Source of the DNA: Priapulus caudatus
Lineage: Eukaryota > Priapulida > Priapulimorpha > Priapulimorphida > Priapulidae
Assembly (NCBI RefSeq): GCF_000485595.1
Contig: NW_014577586.1
Span: forward strand, 28,078 to 55,803
Direction of reading: 5' to 3'
Length of the DNA: 27,726 nucleotides
Under the pieces are notes generated by a model. That model was not told the DNA's origin. It saw only the letters and a program-made list of their open reading frames with translations, and made no database searches. Below are positions 9,662 to 20,128 of this stretch, one piece after another (position 1 is the first letter of the stretch; each line of letters opens with the position of its first letter). Both the position numbers and the translations under genes were made by a program.

Positions 9662-12600
9662 TTAGTCTTCAATAGTGGTGTCAGGTATTTGCGCGTTAGA
9701 GCAGCTTGTGCCACGACACTCCGTATAGGCTGCTGTACAAGGCATGCCATATTTCTTGCAGCTGCATCTTCTTGAAGAGCAGTCCTTCTTACAACCACAA
9801 TACACAATATCTAGAAGCTCTGTTGGTGCTGCAGGTATATCAGTCAGTATTGGCAGGTAATTATTGTCCACAACTCGCCATCCCCATTCGTCAGGTTTCA
9901 TTTAAACTCCTCCTTTCCACTCCATTACCTGATAATACACACGATAGCTGTGATACCTTGCCGCTGCTGATGATGGATGTAGCGTCTGTGGCTCTACATG
10001 GGCATTGCGCTTCACGAACTTGTCACAAAAACGCTTGTATCTCAGGTCATCGAATTTTTCATGTTTGTCACCACCATAGAGTGCAACTATAGGGCCTTCT
10101 CCTCGGACTCGCTGATTTTGGTAATCGCCTGTCCAGATTTCATAAATACGTCGGCCTGCTGCCGAAACGTTGCATAATTCGTAAGTTTACTTATAGCTAG
10201 TTCTTTCCCTAAGCCAAATGGACGAGATTTGGTATCACAACCGACTATGGCATGGGCGAACAGGATATTGTCAATCACTGATGGGCCAAGTACCTCCTTT
10301 GCTTTTTTGATGCACCATATCTTGTTCTTTTGTGAGGACTGTTTGGATTCAGGTGCAAAGAACAGCTTATCGGAATCCATTTTAGCATGATGGAGTAGTA
10401 CCAGCAAATCTGTGTCATCTCCAACCAGAACAGTGTCACGAGATCTTGCGAATGATATGAGAGTCTTCACTATGAGGACGTCAGCATCGTCATTCGCATG
10501 ATGTGTAGTACAATCAGACTTCTCAAGTTCAGAACTGAGATGGTTCAGGAAGCGTTGCTTGTTTGTGACGTTGCTCGGGAATTTCTCCTTCTTCGTCTGG
10601 ATGACCATACTACCCGTAAAATTGTCTGTAACACTTGCGACGCCACCTGTTCTTCTGATGTGTGTTCCATCGTTTGTTGTTGGCCCGTCACTGTAGCTGT
10701 CAAATACAACATCAGCAAGTCAATACGTATGCACAACGTATGTAACATACATTTTACACACGTTATTATATGTGGACTCTCTTGGCCATGGAAGTCGATG
10801 GAGGAGAGCACCACCATCTAGGACGTAGTGCATAGCTCCACTGGGCTCTCGTTGCACTTCTTCTACGATGTTCCACAGAGCATCGACGAGGGCTGGCTTT
10901 CTGGCCGTTAATGGAAGACCGTACGAATTAAACAATGCAAGAGGGTGACCGCACAGCTCATATTTGAATAGTGATGGCAAATTTCCAGAGCGCTTACCAA
11001 CAAAGACCAGTCTCTGGAATATCAGCTGCGGGTCTACTTTCACAGCTTGTTCTTTGATCTTCATTGTAGATTTGGAAGCGATGGTAACTGTTTGGTCAGC
11101 TTTCCGGAACGTGAACTCTTCCACTGATTTGTCGACCATATAGGCAAGAATATTTTCACCAATCCGTCTGGATTTCTCAACATTGACGCCACCTTGTGCT
11201 GTTATGCCATTGGCAATGTTGAAAAGTGACATAGTCTCAACAAATGGGTCTCTCTTTCGAAGAAAGCTGGTTATATCGAGAGTGTCATGAACATCTCTGG
11301 TTTGACGAGCCTTTAAACAGTCCTTGTGCTGCTCGTTTGTTTCATAGGAAACCACATTCAGCTGCTGCATGGCCTCATTGATGTTTGCACATGCTGGCAT
11401 TGAGAGAACCCATTGCAAGCGTTGTGTTTCCGTCATCCTCTCTCCTCTCGTCAGTCCCCCATTTGTCTTCAAACTTCTCATTAGAACCTGCTCGATGATG
11501 AGATCTGTTGATAATCCTGCCCAATACCTCCCACTTCGCCTCACTACGTGGTACTCTTTCTCAAACTTCTTGTAGACGTCTGGATGTGTTTGTGGCAAGT
11601 CACGCATCATTTGCAAGTATATGTATGCAGATTTTGCATACATATTGTGGCCCGAGACTGCGAAAAATGGTAACATTTCTCGTATGGACTGGAGATGCAA
11701 TTTTCAGTTGCCATTTCGCTCAGCTTTGAGGAATCTACGCAGTATGTCTATCATCTCCATATATTGTAGCCCCAGCAGTGATGTTCTCATTGTCCTCTTT
11801 TGGTTTACCTCACTCATTTTTCTCTGGATTCTTCTTAAAATGTCAGCAGAACACACGTTTTCCATTGACATCGTGGCAGACATTGCCCTGTCATACAATG
11901 TTCTTGCCTCTGTCAAATCTGTCTCTTCAGTATCTTTTTGTATAGCGTTGGTGGGGTCATCAAAACCCTCTGTCTCTCCTTCGGGGGTCTGTGCTGCCAC
12001 TGTATCCTTGGTCGGTAGGGGCACATTGTAAGCGTCAGCAATAAGAATGGTGTTCAGTGCAGCGTCTACCAGCATATGTCCACGCACTGCTCGAGACACG
12101 GCCTTACCAGTAAGCATGTGGCTTACGGAGTTACTAGCGTTCGTAAGCTCAAGTACTTCTTGCAGTCCCGACCCTGCCATCAGATGACCAATGCTACCAA
12201 GTTAGCTCATCTTGGTGTGGAACTCCCCCAGCCGCAGGACTATGTGCTGTAGGAAATGGGCACCAGGCTGTGACCGTATTATTGTCCGTGCTTTCCAGAA
12301 CAGAGGCTGGTCAAATGTGATAACCGGCGTAACGTTATTCTGCATTGCCTGAGATGAAACGAATTTCAGCGTAGAGTAGATGCAAGAGTGGTCTGTAGGA
12401 TGAAGATCAATCATGGACAGAAATATTACAGATGAGTGTCTTGGATATGTACCGTGCTGTAACATCTGCATTCTCCCAGACCACGATGGCCTATGAGAGC
12501 CTAACAGCAGAGACGTATTCCACAGTATATCGAGATGAGACGTTGCATCCACCCTTGAAATATCCCCAAGTGGCCGATACATTAGAGGTAGAATTTTAGG

Positions 12601-12756
12601 TTGCATCTTGATGTACTCAATGTTTATGCGTCCAACTTCAGCAATGTCTGCAGTCGTCACACATATTTTAGGAATCGACGCACTGGGTGATTTTCTATGT
12701 GGCGTAGTGCTAGCTATTATGCCCATTCCGTGGAATGTTTTTTCTAATTCAATACT
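9662..12756 (-). pseudogene. Broken XPG/FEN1-like nuclease with C-terminal CXC cysteine motif
   Basis: This is one continuous minus-strand frame of about 1,030 codons, broken by TAA at 12202-12204, TGA at 11704-11706, TGA at 10720-10722, a frameshift near 10085-10092, and TAA at 9902-9904. Sensible protein resumes immediately after each break, so these are lesions rather than gene ends. Going N to C there is a conserved-looking block around FHGMGIIAS (about 12735-12709) and SMIDLHPTDHSCIYST. Next is GKAVSRAVRGHMLVDAALN and a long helical middle. Then comes an acidic nuclease core: DGGALLHR (Asp at 10816-10818), VVFDSYS (Asp at 10699-10701), DADVLIV (near 10482-10490), GDDTDLLVLL (near 10419) and GCDTKSRPFGLGK (near 10236). 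The order of acidic motifs and the Gly-Cys-Asp..Gly-x-Gly-Lys turn match the FEN1/XPG 5'-nuclease fold. The tail has eight cysteines (CGCKKDC, RRCSCKK and others, 9701-9799), like tesmin/TSO1 CXC DNA-binding motifs. The frame closes at a stop at 12781-12783 inside the right inverted repeat, so the N-terminus seems truncated. Confidence 0.8.
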
Positions 12757-12762
12757 GGCAAT

Positions 12763-12920
12763 TTTGCATTTTAAAGTCTCCTAATACAAATATCCTAATA
12801 CTAACTCTAATTCTAATTTCTTAATATATGACAATTGATAATAATGAGATAAATATGTACGTAGTATTTGTTATTGTAGTCTAACAAATTAATCATTTAG
12901 CAATCCGAATAAGAAATCCT
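12763..12920 (-). repeat. Right inverted repeat
   Basis: Reverse complement of 9452-9610. It abuts the beginning of the recognisable coding frame, which has a TAG at 12781-12783 inside this repeat. Outside it lies a short ACTACCCT tandem (about 12921-12940) that has no partner on the left side. Confidence 0.85.
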
Positions 12921-12940
12921 ACTACCCTACTACCCTACTA

Positions 12941-13992
12941 CTAGAAGATCCCCTACCAGTTTCTCGATGCCACGCTGTTGCTATATATGTGGTTTATGTA
13001 TCACCTGGTTACGAAGTATTAGTGAGCAGAGTAAAGTAGATCTCACAGAAATGTCAGCATCCTATGTCGGCTAAATTGGCAAACATTCAATACCCGCATT
13101 ACGACAACTTAGGTTATGTAAATTTGTCCATGCGTATTTTGTAAAAAAAAGAAATTTAACTGGACTTGAACTACAAAACGTAAATTCGCTTTTACGGAAT
13201 TTCCCCAAGATTGAGCAGGGTTATTTTATACGAAAAGTGGCGTGCCTAATCGCCGAAAATAACACCTATGTATTAAACACGCAACCATGCAGCTGCCAAA
13301 GCGTCGGGCGGAATCTTTGACACGTTTAATGAACCACTATAACATGTTACCATTTAATCTAAATTCATCGTTTTTTGGATTGTGCGTTTTCCTGCAATCA
13401 GCGCACTCTGCATTCAGTCTTACTTTTCACTAGCTGAGAGGGCCCACTATCACTATCACTTGCAGAGGATAGTGATTAGTCGTGTAATTAGCAGTCGGAA
13501 CTATGAAACGTGCACAAGCGGGTCTAAATTTAGCGGGTTAAACATGACGTAAATGAACTCAACCGAGCCGCGATACATCATCATAAGGGAGGACCTTGTA
13601 GAGCCATCTATGCGAAACCGAGTATTAGGCAACCAAGCTTACATGAGAGATAGAAATCATGCCGTTCATTGGGCATTCCGTGCGGATAATACGGAGTGGG
13701 CTGCCAGCTTTCAAACTTTAAGGGTTAGTGATAGCCCCAGGAATAGTGAACAACCATTCCAGGTATTTATCTATGCCGCTGCTACCGCCATCTATTGGTG
13801 AAATTTTAAGACATACTTAAATTAGATCAAGATGTGTAAAAAAGCAGAAAATGACTATGAATGACGATGTATAGGGCCTCTGTTAACCAGATGAGACGGG
13901 ATACTAGAGAAGCGTTGCCGAAAGAAGGTGTTGACCCGAAGTGCTGAGCGCAGATCTTGCGCGCAGTTCCGCGGCAAGGCGCACGCGACCGC
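12941..13992. other. Mostly non-coding stretch before the gap
   Basis: Contains a perfect 9-bp stem, ATCACTATC (13449-13457) with GATAGTGAT (13468-13476), and one low-confidence open frame at 13553-13801. The last ~70 bp before the gap become GC-rich. No N-terminal exon for the broken nuclease gene was recognised on the minus strand. Confidence 0.45.
13553..13801 (+). CDS. Unrecognised 82-codon open frame
   Basis: ATG-initiated and 82 codons long, with varied composition (PRYIIIREDLVEPSMRNRV, HAVHWAFRADNTEWAA). It contains a possible splice donor CCAG|GTATTT near 13761, so it could be a first coding exon that ends there rather than at the stop. I recognise no family. The assembly gap 190 bp downstream prevents a check of what follows. 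Confidence 0.2.
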   Translation: MNSTEPRYIIIREDLVEPSMRNRVLGNQAYMRDRNHAVHWAFRADNTEWAASFQTLRVSDSPRNSEQPFQVFIYAAATAIYW

Positions 13993-14840
13993 NNNNNNNN
14001 NNNNNNNNNNNNNNNNNNNNNNNNNNNNNNNNNNNNNNNNNNNNNNNNNNNNNNNNNNNNNNNNNNNNNNNNNNNNNNNNNNNNNNNNNNNNNNNNNNNN
14101 NNNNNNNNNNNNNNNNNNNNNNNNNNNNNNNNNNNNNNNNNNNNNNNNNNNNNNNNNNNNNNNNNNNNNNNNNNNNNNNNNNNNNNNNNNNNNNNNNNNN
14201 NNNNNNNNNNNNNNNNNNNNNNNNNNNNNNNNNNNNNNNNNNNNNNNNNNNNNNNNNNNNNNNNNNNNNNNNNNNNNNNNNNNNNNNNNNNNNNNNNNNN
14301 NNNNNNNNNNNNNNNNNNNNNNNNNNNNNNNNNNNNNNNNNNNNNNNNNNNNNNNNNNNNNNNNNNNNNNNNNNNNNNNNNNNNNNNNNNNNNNNNNNNN
14401 NNNNNNNNNNNNNNNNNNNNNNNNNNNNNNNNNNNNNNNNNNNNNNNNNNNNNNNNNNNNNNNNNNNNNNNNNNNNNNNNNNNNNNNNNNNNNNNNNNNN
14501 NNNNNNNNNNNNNNNNNNNNNNNNNNNNNNNNNNNNNNNNNNNNNNNNNNNNNNNNNNNNNNNNNNNNNNNNNNNNNNNNNNNNNNNNNNNNNNNNNNNN
14601 NNNNNNNNNNNNNNNNNNNNNNNNNNNNNNNNNNNNNNNNNNNNNNNNNNNNNNNNNNNNNNNNNNNNNNNNNNNNNNNNNNNNNNNNNNNNNNNNNNNN
14701 NNNNNNNNNNNNNNNNNNNNNNNNNNNNNNNNNNNNNNNNNNNNNNNNNNNNNNNNNNNNNNNNNNNNNNNNNNNNNNNNNNNNNNNNNNNNNNNNNNNN
14801 NNNNNNNNNNNNNNNNNNNNNNNNNNNNNNNNNNNNNNNN
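13993..14840. other. Assembly gap (848 N)
   Basis: An unbroken run of N. Both flanks are unlike the surrounding AT-rich DNA: GCGCACGCGACCGC precedes it and hairpin-rich sequence follows. This suggests a GC-rich or repetitive segment that did not assemble. Any reading frame crossing it is meaningless. Confidence 1.
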
Positions 14841-14894
14841 TGTGGATACATTCCGATGCTTCGCATTGGGGGTCGTGTTAGATATCATATATAC

Positions 14895-14902
14895 TATATA
14901 AG
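14895..14902 (+). promoter_or_regulatory. TATA-box-like sequence
   Basis: TATATAAG is a strong match to a TATA box. It would place a start near 14925-14935, inside the hairpin at 14908-14938 and about 80 bp upstream of a stop-free frame beginning at 15016. There is no independent support for transcription. Confidence 0.3.
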
Positions 14903-14907
14903 CCTAG

Positions 14908-14938
14908 GTGCCTAGTACGAATCACGAGTACGAGGCAC
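14908..14938. repeat. Hairpin after the TATA-like box
   Basis: GTGCCT-A-GTAC (14908-14918) pairs with GTAC-G-AGGCAC (14928-14938) around a 9-nt loop, with a single A/G mismatch. Confidence 0.7.
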
Positions 14939-14994
14939 ATTGGTTTTTATTGGACTCATGTTCTCTAATCCTTGGGTCCGTCCGAGTCGGGAGC

Positions 14995-15029
14995 ACTCCG
15001 GAATTCACGACGTGAATTCTTAGCGGAGT
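14995..15029. repeat. Strong hairpin with 14-bp paired arms
   Basis: ACTCCG plus GAATTCAC (14995-15008) pairs with GTGAATTC (15012-15019) and CGGAGT (15024-15029). The loop is GAC, and a 4-nt TTAG bulge lies on the 3' side. All paired positions are perfect. Confidence 0.8.
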
Positions 15030-15639
15030 AGAAAAACACTTACAGTTTCAAGCTTCCACTGTTCACAGTTTGACACTTCTGCCCCATGTTGACGAATCTT
15101 ATACTAGACTTTATTTGCATGAGGAGTGTAACTATGCAGAATCAAATAGGCAGATAACCAGTGACAATGAAACTAACTGTAATTATAGCGAATTAGAGAA
15201 GACGAATCGTATATATCGTAATCCTCTAATCAGCCAAGTCACGCTACCGCATGAGCGTAGTATATTGTACAATGTCAACAAAAACTTCCGTTATACAGAA
15301 AAAAGAAGCCGCCCTAGTAGCATCTACGGAAATTGCGGCAGCATTTTATGCCCGTCTCTACATAACTGTGGTAGTGAGATCCCTCGTGTGCAATGGGCAG
15401 AACTGCTCAATTCATCGAAAAGCCGGCTTTCAAAGGCCTCTCCTGGAAAGGACGCGGCGATACTTGCGTTGGGAGTACGAAGGCAGCGACATTTTGCTAA
15501 AAATGGCCGCTACCGCGGCGTCTTGAGCGCTTTCGCGCGGATATCCGGCTGGCAGGACTGGCAGACTGTCGAGATTTTAACTTTGCCAAGTTCTGTCACT
15601 GCGAGATGCTCCACTTTAGCAGTAAGGGGACCAGACTGA
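15016..15639 (+). CDS. Long stop-free frame lacking an ATG
   Basis: The frame is open for about 207 codons from just after a TGA at 15013-15015 to the TGA at 15637-15639. No methionine codon occurs in it, so it cannot be a complete ORF; at most it is an internal exon. A usable acceptor TTACAG lies at 15040-15045. A second frame (15251-15526, with ATG) overlaps it, and GC content rises across 15330-15620. I recognise no domain. A retroelement remnant or a chance opening are both possible. Confidence 0.2.
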   Translation: MLSGVEKHLQFQASTVHSLTLLPHVDESYTRLYLHEECNYAESNRQITSDNETNCNYSELEKTNRIYRNPLISQVTLPHERSILYNVNKNFRYTEKRSRPSSIYGNCGSILCPSLHNCGSEIPRVQWAELLNSSKSRLSKASPGKDAAILALGVRRQRHFAKNGRYRGVLSAFARISGWQDWQTVEILTLPSSVTARCSTLAVRGPD

Positions 15640-16620
15640 TTGAATCTGTATTCATGGATCAGTGTTTTAGAAGGCCGGTCGACCGAGATATGCAGTTCGA
15701 TCGGTACTTAAGCAGATGGGAAGGACGTTAGTAAGGGTTAGGAGTTAGGTCTATCAACCTGTAGGCGACATGTTTATTGTGATTCAGTTCTAATAAAACT
15801 CATATATCTTGATTGAAAGCCACTGTTAATTATGCTGCAATAATAGCGGAGATAAGAACGATAGGCTCTGTACCATTTCCCGTCATTAGATAGACATGGA
15901 GGTTTTAGAATTTTTGTCAAGGAGGGGGCGAGTGGTGGATGTAGGTAACCAGCTTTGTCACCATTGGTATCTGTACTTTGCATCCGCGTTTTCGGGTGCG
16001 TACCCGCCAGCCACAATGTAAAATTTTATCCGTTGTAGTAGACAGGAAAGCGTTTCTCTACGGCAGTTTACGTATTTAAAATCTGCCTACACACCAATCG
16101 CAGATATTAAGCTCCAGCCGACTAATAGCACCCCCCCCACCAGCATATTATACACATCGAGGCCATCAACATTCATCACCCCAGCCGGAGAATATGTTTG
16201 TTGGGTACGTGTTGACTACTGCGATATCACAAAATATATATAGCGAGCTATACAGTGTCTAAATTTTTGTATGAATAAGATAGGGCTTTTAAGATATCAT
16301 CATTATCATTAATTGCAATGCGTTTATGTTTTAATCACAAGAAGAACAACATTTTTTGTAACGATGGTGTGATGCGTGCATAGTGGTACAAGTGCACTAC
16401 AACCACCCCTCAAACACGATAACTTTAACCTGAAATGCTGACACACAGGGTCATTACAGCAAAGTGCACACGACCGTTGCTACATACCTTAAAATAATTC
16501 AAATACGTAAATCTTCAGCACAGTTACACTTCTAATTACACATACGCCTATCTTTACTCAGGTAATTCTACCCATTCTATATTATTTATCTTATTCTATT
16601 TTATCTTATTCTTATACCAT
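15640..16620. other. No gene seen
   Basis: Anonymous sequence, including a C9 run near 16130. The minus-strand frame 15774-16016 (80 codons) has no recognisable motif. Confidence 0.5.
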
Positions 16621-16665
16621 ATTCTATTTATTTATTTATTTATTTGTCTATTTATTTATTTATCA
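16621..16665. repeat. TTTA tetranucleotide microsatellite
   Basis: Ten or so TTTA/TATT units with one interruption (TTTGTCTA), preceded by related TTATTCTA sequence from about 16570. Confidence 0.9.
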
Positions 16666-16814
16666 CGGCGTTAACACACTTCGCGTGTGCGATAAGATGT
16701 AGACTTCTGTAGTTAATAAAAACTCGCCACAATAAATCATTTCATTGGGTTATTTTGTGTTTCATTTCGTCGCCGTGGTAATACATCGAATGCTTTTTAT
16801 TGGAGAAATACGCC

Positions 16815-16975
16815 GGTGCGTATACGCGTGCGCGCACACGTGCACACACGTGGTGCGTGATGACACACGTAACTATGCACACACACACATGCCCACATGC
16901 ATAATAATACACGTGTTTAAACACACGTGCACGAGCGCTAAATGACACATGTGGTTGGACACACGTGCACACCCA
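16815..16975. repeat. CACGTG-rich alternating purine-pyrimidine tract
   Basis: Five CACGTG hexamers lie within about 150 bp of GT/AC-rich and GCGCAC alternating sequence, including the near-palindrome ACACGTGTTTAAACACACG. The composition favours Z-DNA. The hexamers are also canonical E-boxes, but here they may simply be by-products of a CA/TG repeat. Confidence 0.6.
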
Positions 16976-18890
16976 GACAGATACGCGTCTATATAGTTAG
17001 AGATGATAATATTTCAATAGAATTCGAATCATTTTCCACAGCGATAATTTATCGCGAACGAACAATAACTAAGACCGCCATGCAGAGTGACACCAGCTGC
17101 CTAGTTTGAAACACTTGGACTTATTTTCGAAAATGTACAGATAGAGACTTAAAAAATATACAAGATTCTTTCTCAAGGTGTTTGCTATTAATATCGACTA
17201 AGCACATGGGTTCTCTCTAGAGAAAGGATAAACTAGGTATTGAACTGAGACTGCTCACCTTTTTGTCGAGTTGTTAGTTATTCGAAACGTCAGAGCTGCA
17301 TGGCCGTCAGAGCGTTTAATATGATATGGTGCATAATACCGCGCATTCACGACCCAATGTATGTAGTTTGTTGCGCATATCTTATGAGATTGTATGCGTA
17401 GTCACATGCAGTGAATTTCTTTAAGAAAGACTGGTCTTGCGTCCTTCCTACGGCCGTGGTAAGAACGAGTTAATGTCGCGTGCTGTCGCGCAGCAGGTTG
17501 ACAAGAGCTAGTAACGATTATTACGCGATAATGTAAACAAATTACGTTTCTCACATTTAATTAATTATATTGTTATAATAATTCCTGTTACATAGCAATG
17601 TAAATAAATCAATGCATAATTTAGCCCAACAACAGAGTAAACTAGGACAGTAAATGCACGTATGTATTGAATAAAATGTAACCCTAATCTGTGTGTATTT
17701 ATGTATTTGTAGCTGGAAATTCTTATACCTCACTAGTACTAGTGGTAAAAATCGATGCAAAATTCTTAATCAACCTTCACCTTTATCAAAGCGACAGGTA
17801 AGCGACTATAATTGATATTTTCCATCCATGCTTAAGAAATAAACTCTGGCAGATGACAGAAAACGCTAGATTACTAGAGTAAGATATTGTAACAAAACAT
17901 TCAATACAAGTTGAAAATGTGCTAATTCTGATAGTAGTAAATAGTAGTCACAATAGAATGTCGACACAGATATGGGAAGTATGGGATAAAGGGCATAACT
18001 CGCGACTCGAGCCAACGTGAAGAACGCATGAATGACATTTAAAATACGTTAGGATTAATAAAGCGTTTACACTGCATTGACTCTGGTAATCGCAGTACAT
18101 CAGTACCAACTACCATGTATAATTTTAATCAACTAATAGTCGGTTTATCAGATACTTGGATTAGGATGACGCGTTGTTATGAGAATTCTCACATCAAACC
18201 ACTCAATAGAAGATAGAACTACTAGCGAGTATGAGTATCTATGAATGCGCTATTACCAATTGTTACGAAATATTGGTTATAATCCACAGATGCTTGGCAT
18301 GTGTGCTACGTTACGCTGACAATGTCAGTTTTATTTTCCATGCTAGGGTTTGGATTCGCAAGAATTCTCAACATATGCCGAAAATGATTCTTTGACACCA
18401 TTTAACGTAGAGAGTTGATAGTTAATATTAATTTGCTTTGATAATTTGATGTAACGACTTTTTACTTGCGAAAATAATAAGGGCGACACGTATTGTACCC
18501 GCAAACAGATTGATCTTGGCCATCGTTACTCTATTGTATATTATAACCTGCAAAAACGTAGTTTCAATGCTTCGATCTATAAAATGCTTTATTTTAATTA
18601 TTCTAAATGTGTACTTGTACATACAATAATTGCAGCTCAGTTTCTTTTCCAACAACTGAAATATTTAAAATATATACACATAGATCACTCAATTAAACAG
18701 ATCCCACGGCTACGACACTGTTTTTGTAGGATGTGCCGATATCAATAAATAGTTAATGTTTTCGATGGTAATGTGATGTTGTTTTCTGATAGTTGTGCAT
18801 TATTTTACACGCAAAATATATAATTTCGTTAATTGATATGTAATATCACGGCAAAGGCCATGCGAGAATACTTGCGATACATAGGCACAA

Positions 18891-18916
18891 ACACACGTGC
18901 ACACATGCACGTGTGT
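18891..18916. repeat. Perfect 11-bp-stem hairpin with E-boxes
   Basis: ACACACGTGCA (18891-18901), loop CACA, then TGCACGTGTGT (18906-18916). Every base of the stem pairs. Each arm carries CACGTG. Confidence 0.85.
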
Positions 18917-19855
18917 ATACCCTAACACGCAGACATACAGGTGGTATTATTCACACACCCACAAATACACGTATGTTGTCATCCTTATTTGAGATGACAA
19001 TCCACGTATCTCTTCCTGTGTGGGCATTATTCGAGGCGTAGGTGATACTTACAAGCACGTCGTGGCTTATTCGCAAATACCACCATGTATAAATACCCAC
19101 ACTGAGTAATAATTGCCAACCTAGCTACGATAATCTATGGAATATAAATATACAAGCACATCGTACGGCTCATTTTGAGCTAGACTCTGCGGAGTTTTAT
19201 CATGGAATCTATTGGCTCCCGATCGCCCTAGCAATGCTATCGCTCTGGCACTTGTCCTAATGATATTGAAAATACACAAAATATAAATTAAATTACAAAT
19301 TGCAATTGTTTAAATACAGCAATACAAATTAAAACTATTAAATCTATATTAATTTATTATTCTTGATTTACAACGGACTAACGTATAATCAACCGTTTTC
19401 CAATTTAAGTATGGTTATTTTACACGATTTGAAGGCCACATGTGGTTTATATTAGACTAACAGAAAACAACAACTTAAAATCCGCTTTTCTGTCACTCGA
19501 AAGTGGGGTTAATTAACTAAGCGGTAACGTGACACAAAGATGTAATGGAGGTTATGTTGAGTGGTAATGGGATGTTCTTGTTTGTGTCTTATTCTATACT
19601 TTAGTAGACAAGCTGTATTAACATGACTTCCAGTTACACTCGAGATCTCTCTGCAAATCTGAAGAAACAATTAAATCGTTTCCCTCTCTTCTGGGTACAA
19701 CAGCGCTCTATACAATCTGGCAATACAACTATGATATGATCAGCAGCTTTGCTGTGATAAAATCCTGTGACGCCACGAAGATTATGGGATCGTGCAATGT
19801 GCATCAAGTAGTTCATCCGCACCGACAATAGGCATTGCTTCAATCACAGTTAAAT

Positions 19856-19861
19856 TTTATT
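19856..19861 (-). terminator. Candidate polyadenylation signal of the SLC6 gene
   Basis: AATAAA on the minus strand, about 270 nt after the SLC6 stop codon at 20129. It is plausible by position only. The sequence is AT-rich, so a chance match is likely enough to keep confidence low. Confidence 0.3.
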
Positions 19862-20128
19862 TCTAAGAAGGATAGGGCTATTATTTGTGTTATTGAGATA
19901 AATATATTGTAAAATAAAAACTTAAAGGACATTTAAAAAGTTCCCAAACCCAAATCTTGTAATAATACTTGCTATGGGGTAGATGCACACAGTTGCAAAC
20001 TCATTGCGTTCTGCGAAGAGCTATTAGAAGTCAAATTATTGCTGTTTGCTATCAACCGTTTGAATGTCACTAAAACCCACTAACGTTGATCGCGTGGCGC
20101 GCTTCAATCCATGTATATTCAAGAGATA

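Larger units (their letters stand above)
9452..12920 (-). mobile_element. Inverted-repeat-bounded element carrying a broken nuclease/CXC gene
   Basis: A unit of about 3.47 kb is bounded by inverted repeats at 9452-9610 and 12763-12920, and almost the whole interior is one minus-strand reading frame. The outer ~115 bp of the repeats match at about 92% by hand count and the inner part is less similar, so the copy is old. I could not find a target-site duplication outside the repeats, so the true ends and the transposition class are undecided. The gene has an XPG/FEN1-like nuclease layout and a cysteine-rich CXC tail. I recall comparable proteins as multicopy uncharacterised predictions in invertebrate and fish genomes, which cannot be verified here. 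The alternative is an inverted rearrangement of a host multicopy gene and its 3' flank rather than a true transposon. Confidence 0.65.
16976..20128. other. Intergenic DNA and presumed 3' region of the SLC6 gene
   Basis: No gene is supported. It includes a perfect hairpin at 18891-18916 and the probable 3' untranslated region just below 20129. Frames at 17557-17760, 18428-18655 and 19634-19843 (all minus) have no recognisable motif. Confidence 0.5.

Noticed and set aside
9706-12031. Plus-strand frames opposite the nuclease/CXC gene
   Set aside because: Antisense shadows: all recognisable protein motifs are on the minus strand.
13827-14915. Frames crossing the N run
   Set aside because: They consist almost entirely of unknown bases, so there is no sequence evidence.
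14841-15060. Solo LTR
   Set aside because: A TATA-like box and hairpins fit, but no clear TG...CA ends, primer-binding site or second copy can be seen next to the gap.
19634-19843. Minus-strand 69-codon frame downstream of SLC6
   Set aside because: Lies in the presumed 3' untranslated region with no recognised motif; a cysteine/lysine-rich patch was weighed as a transposase remnant but did not match.
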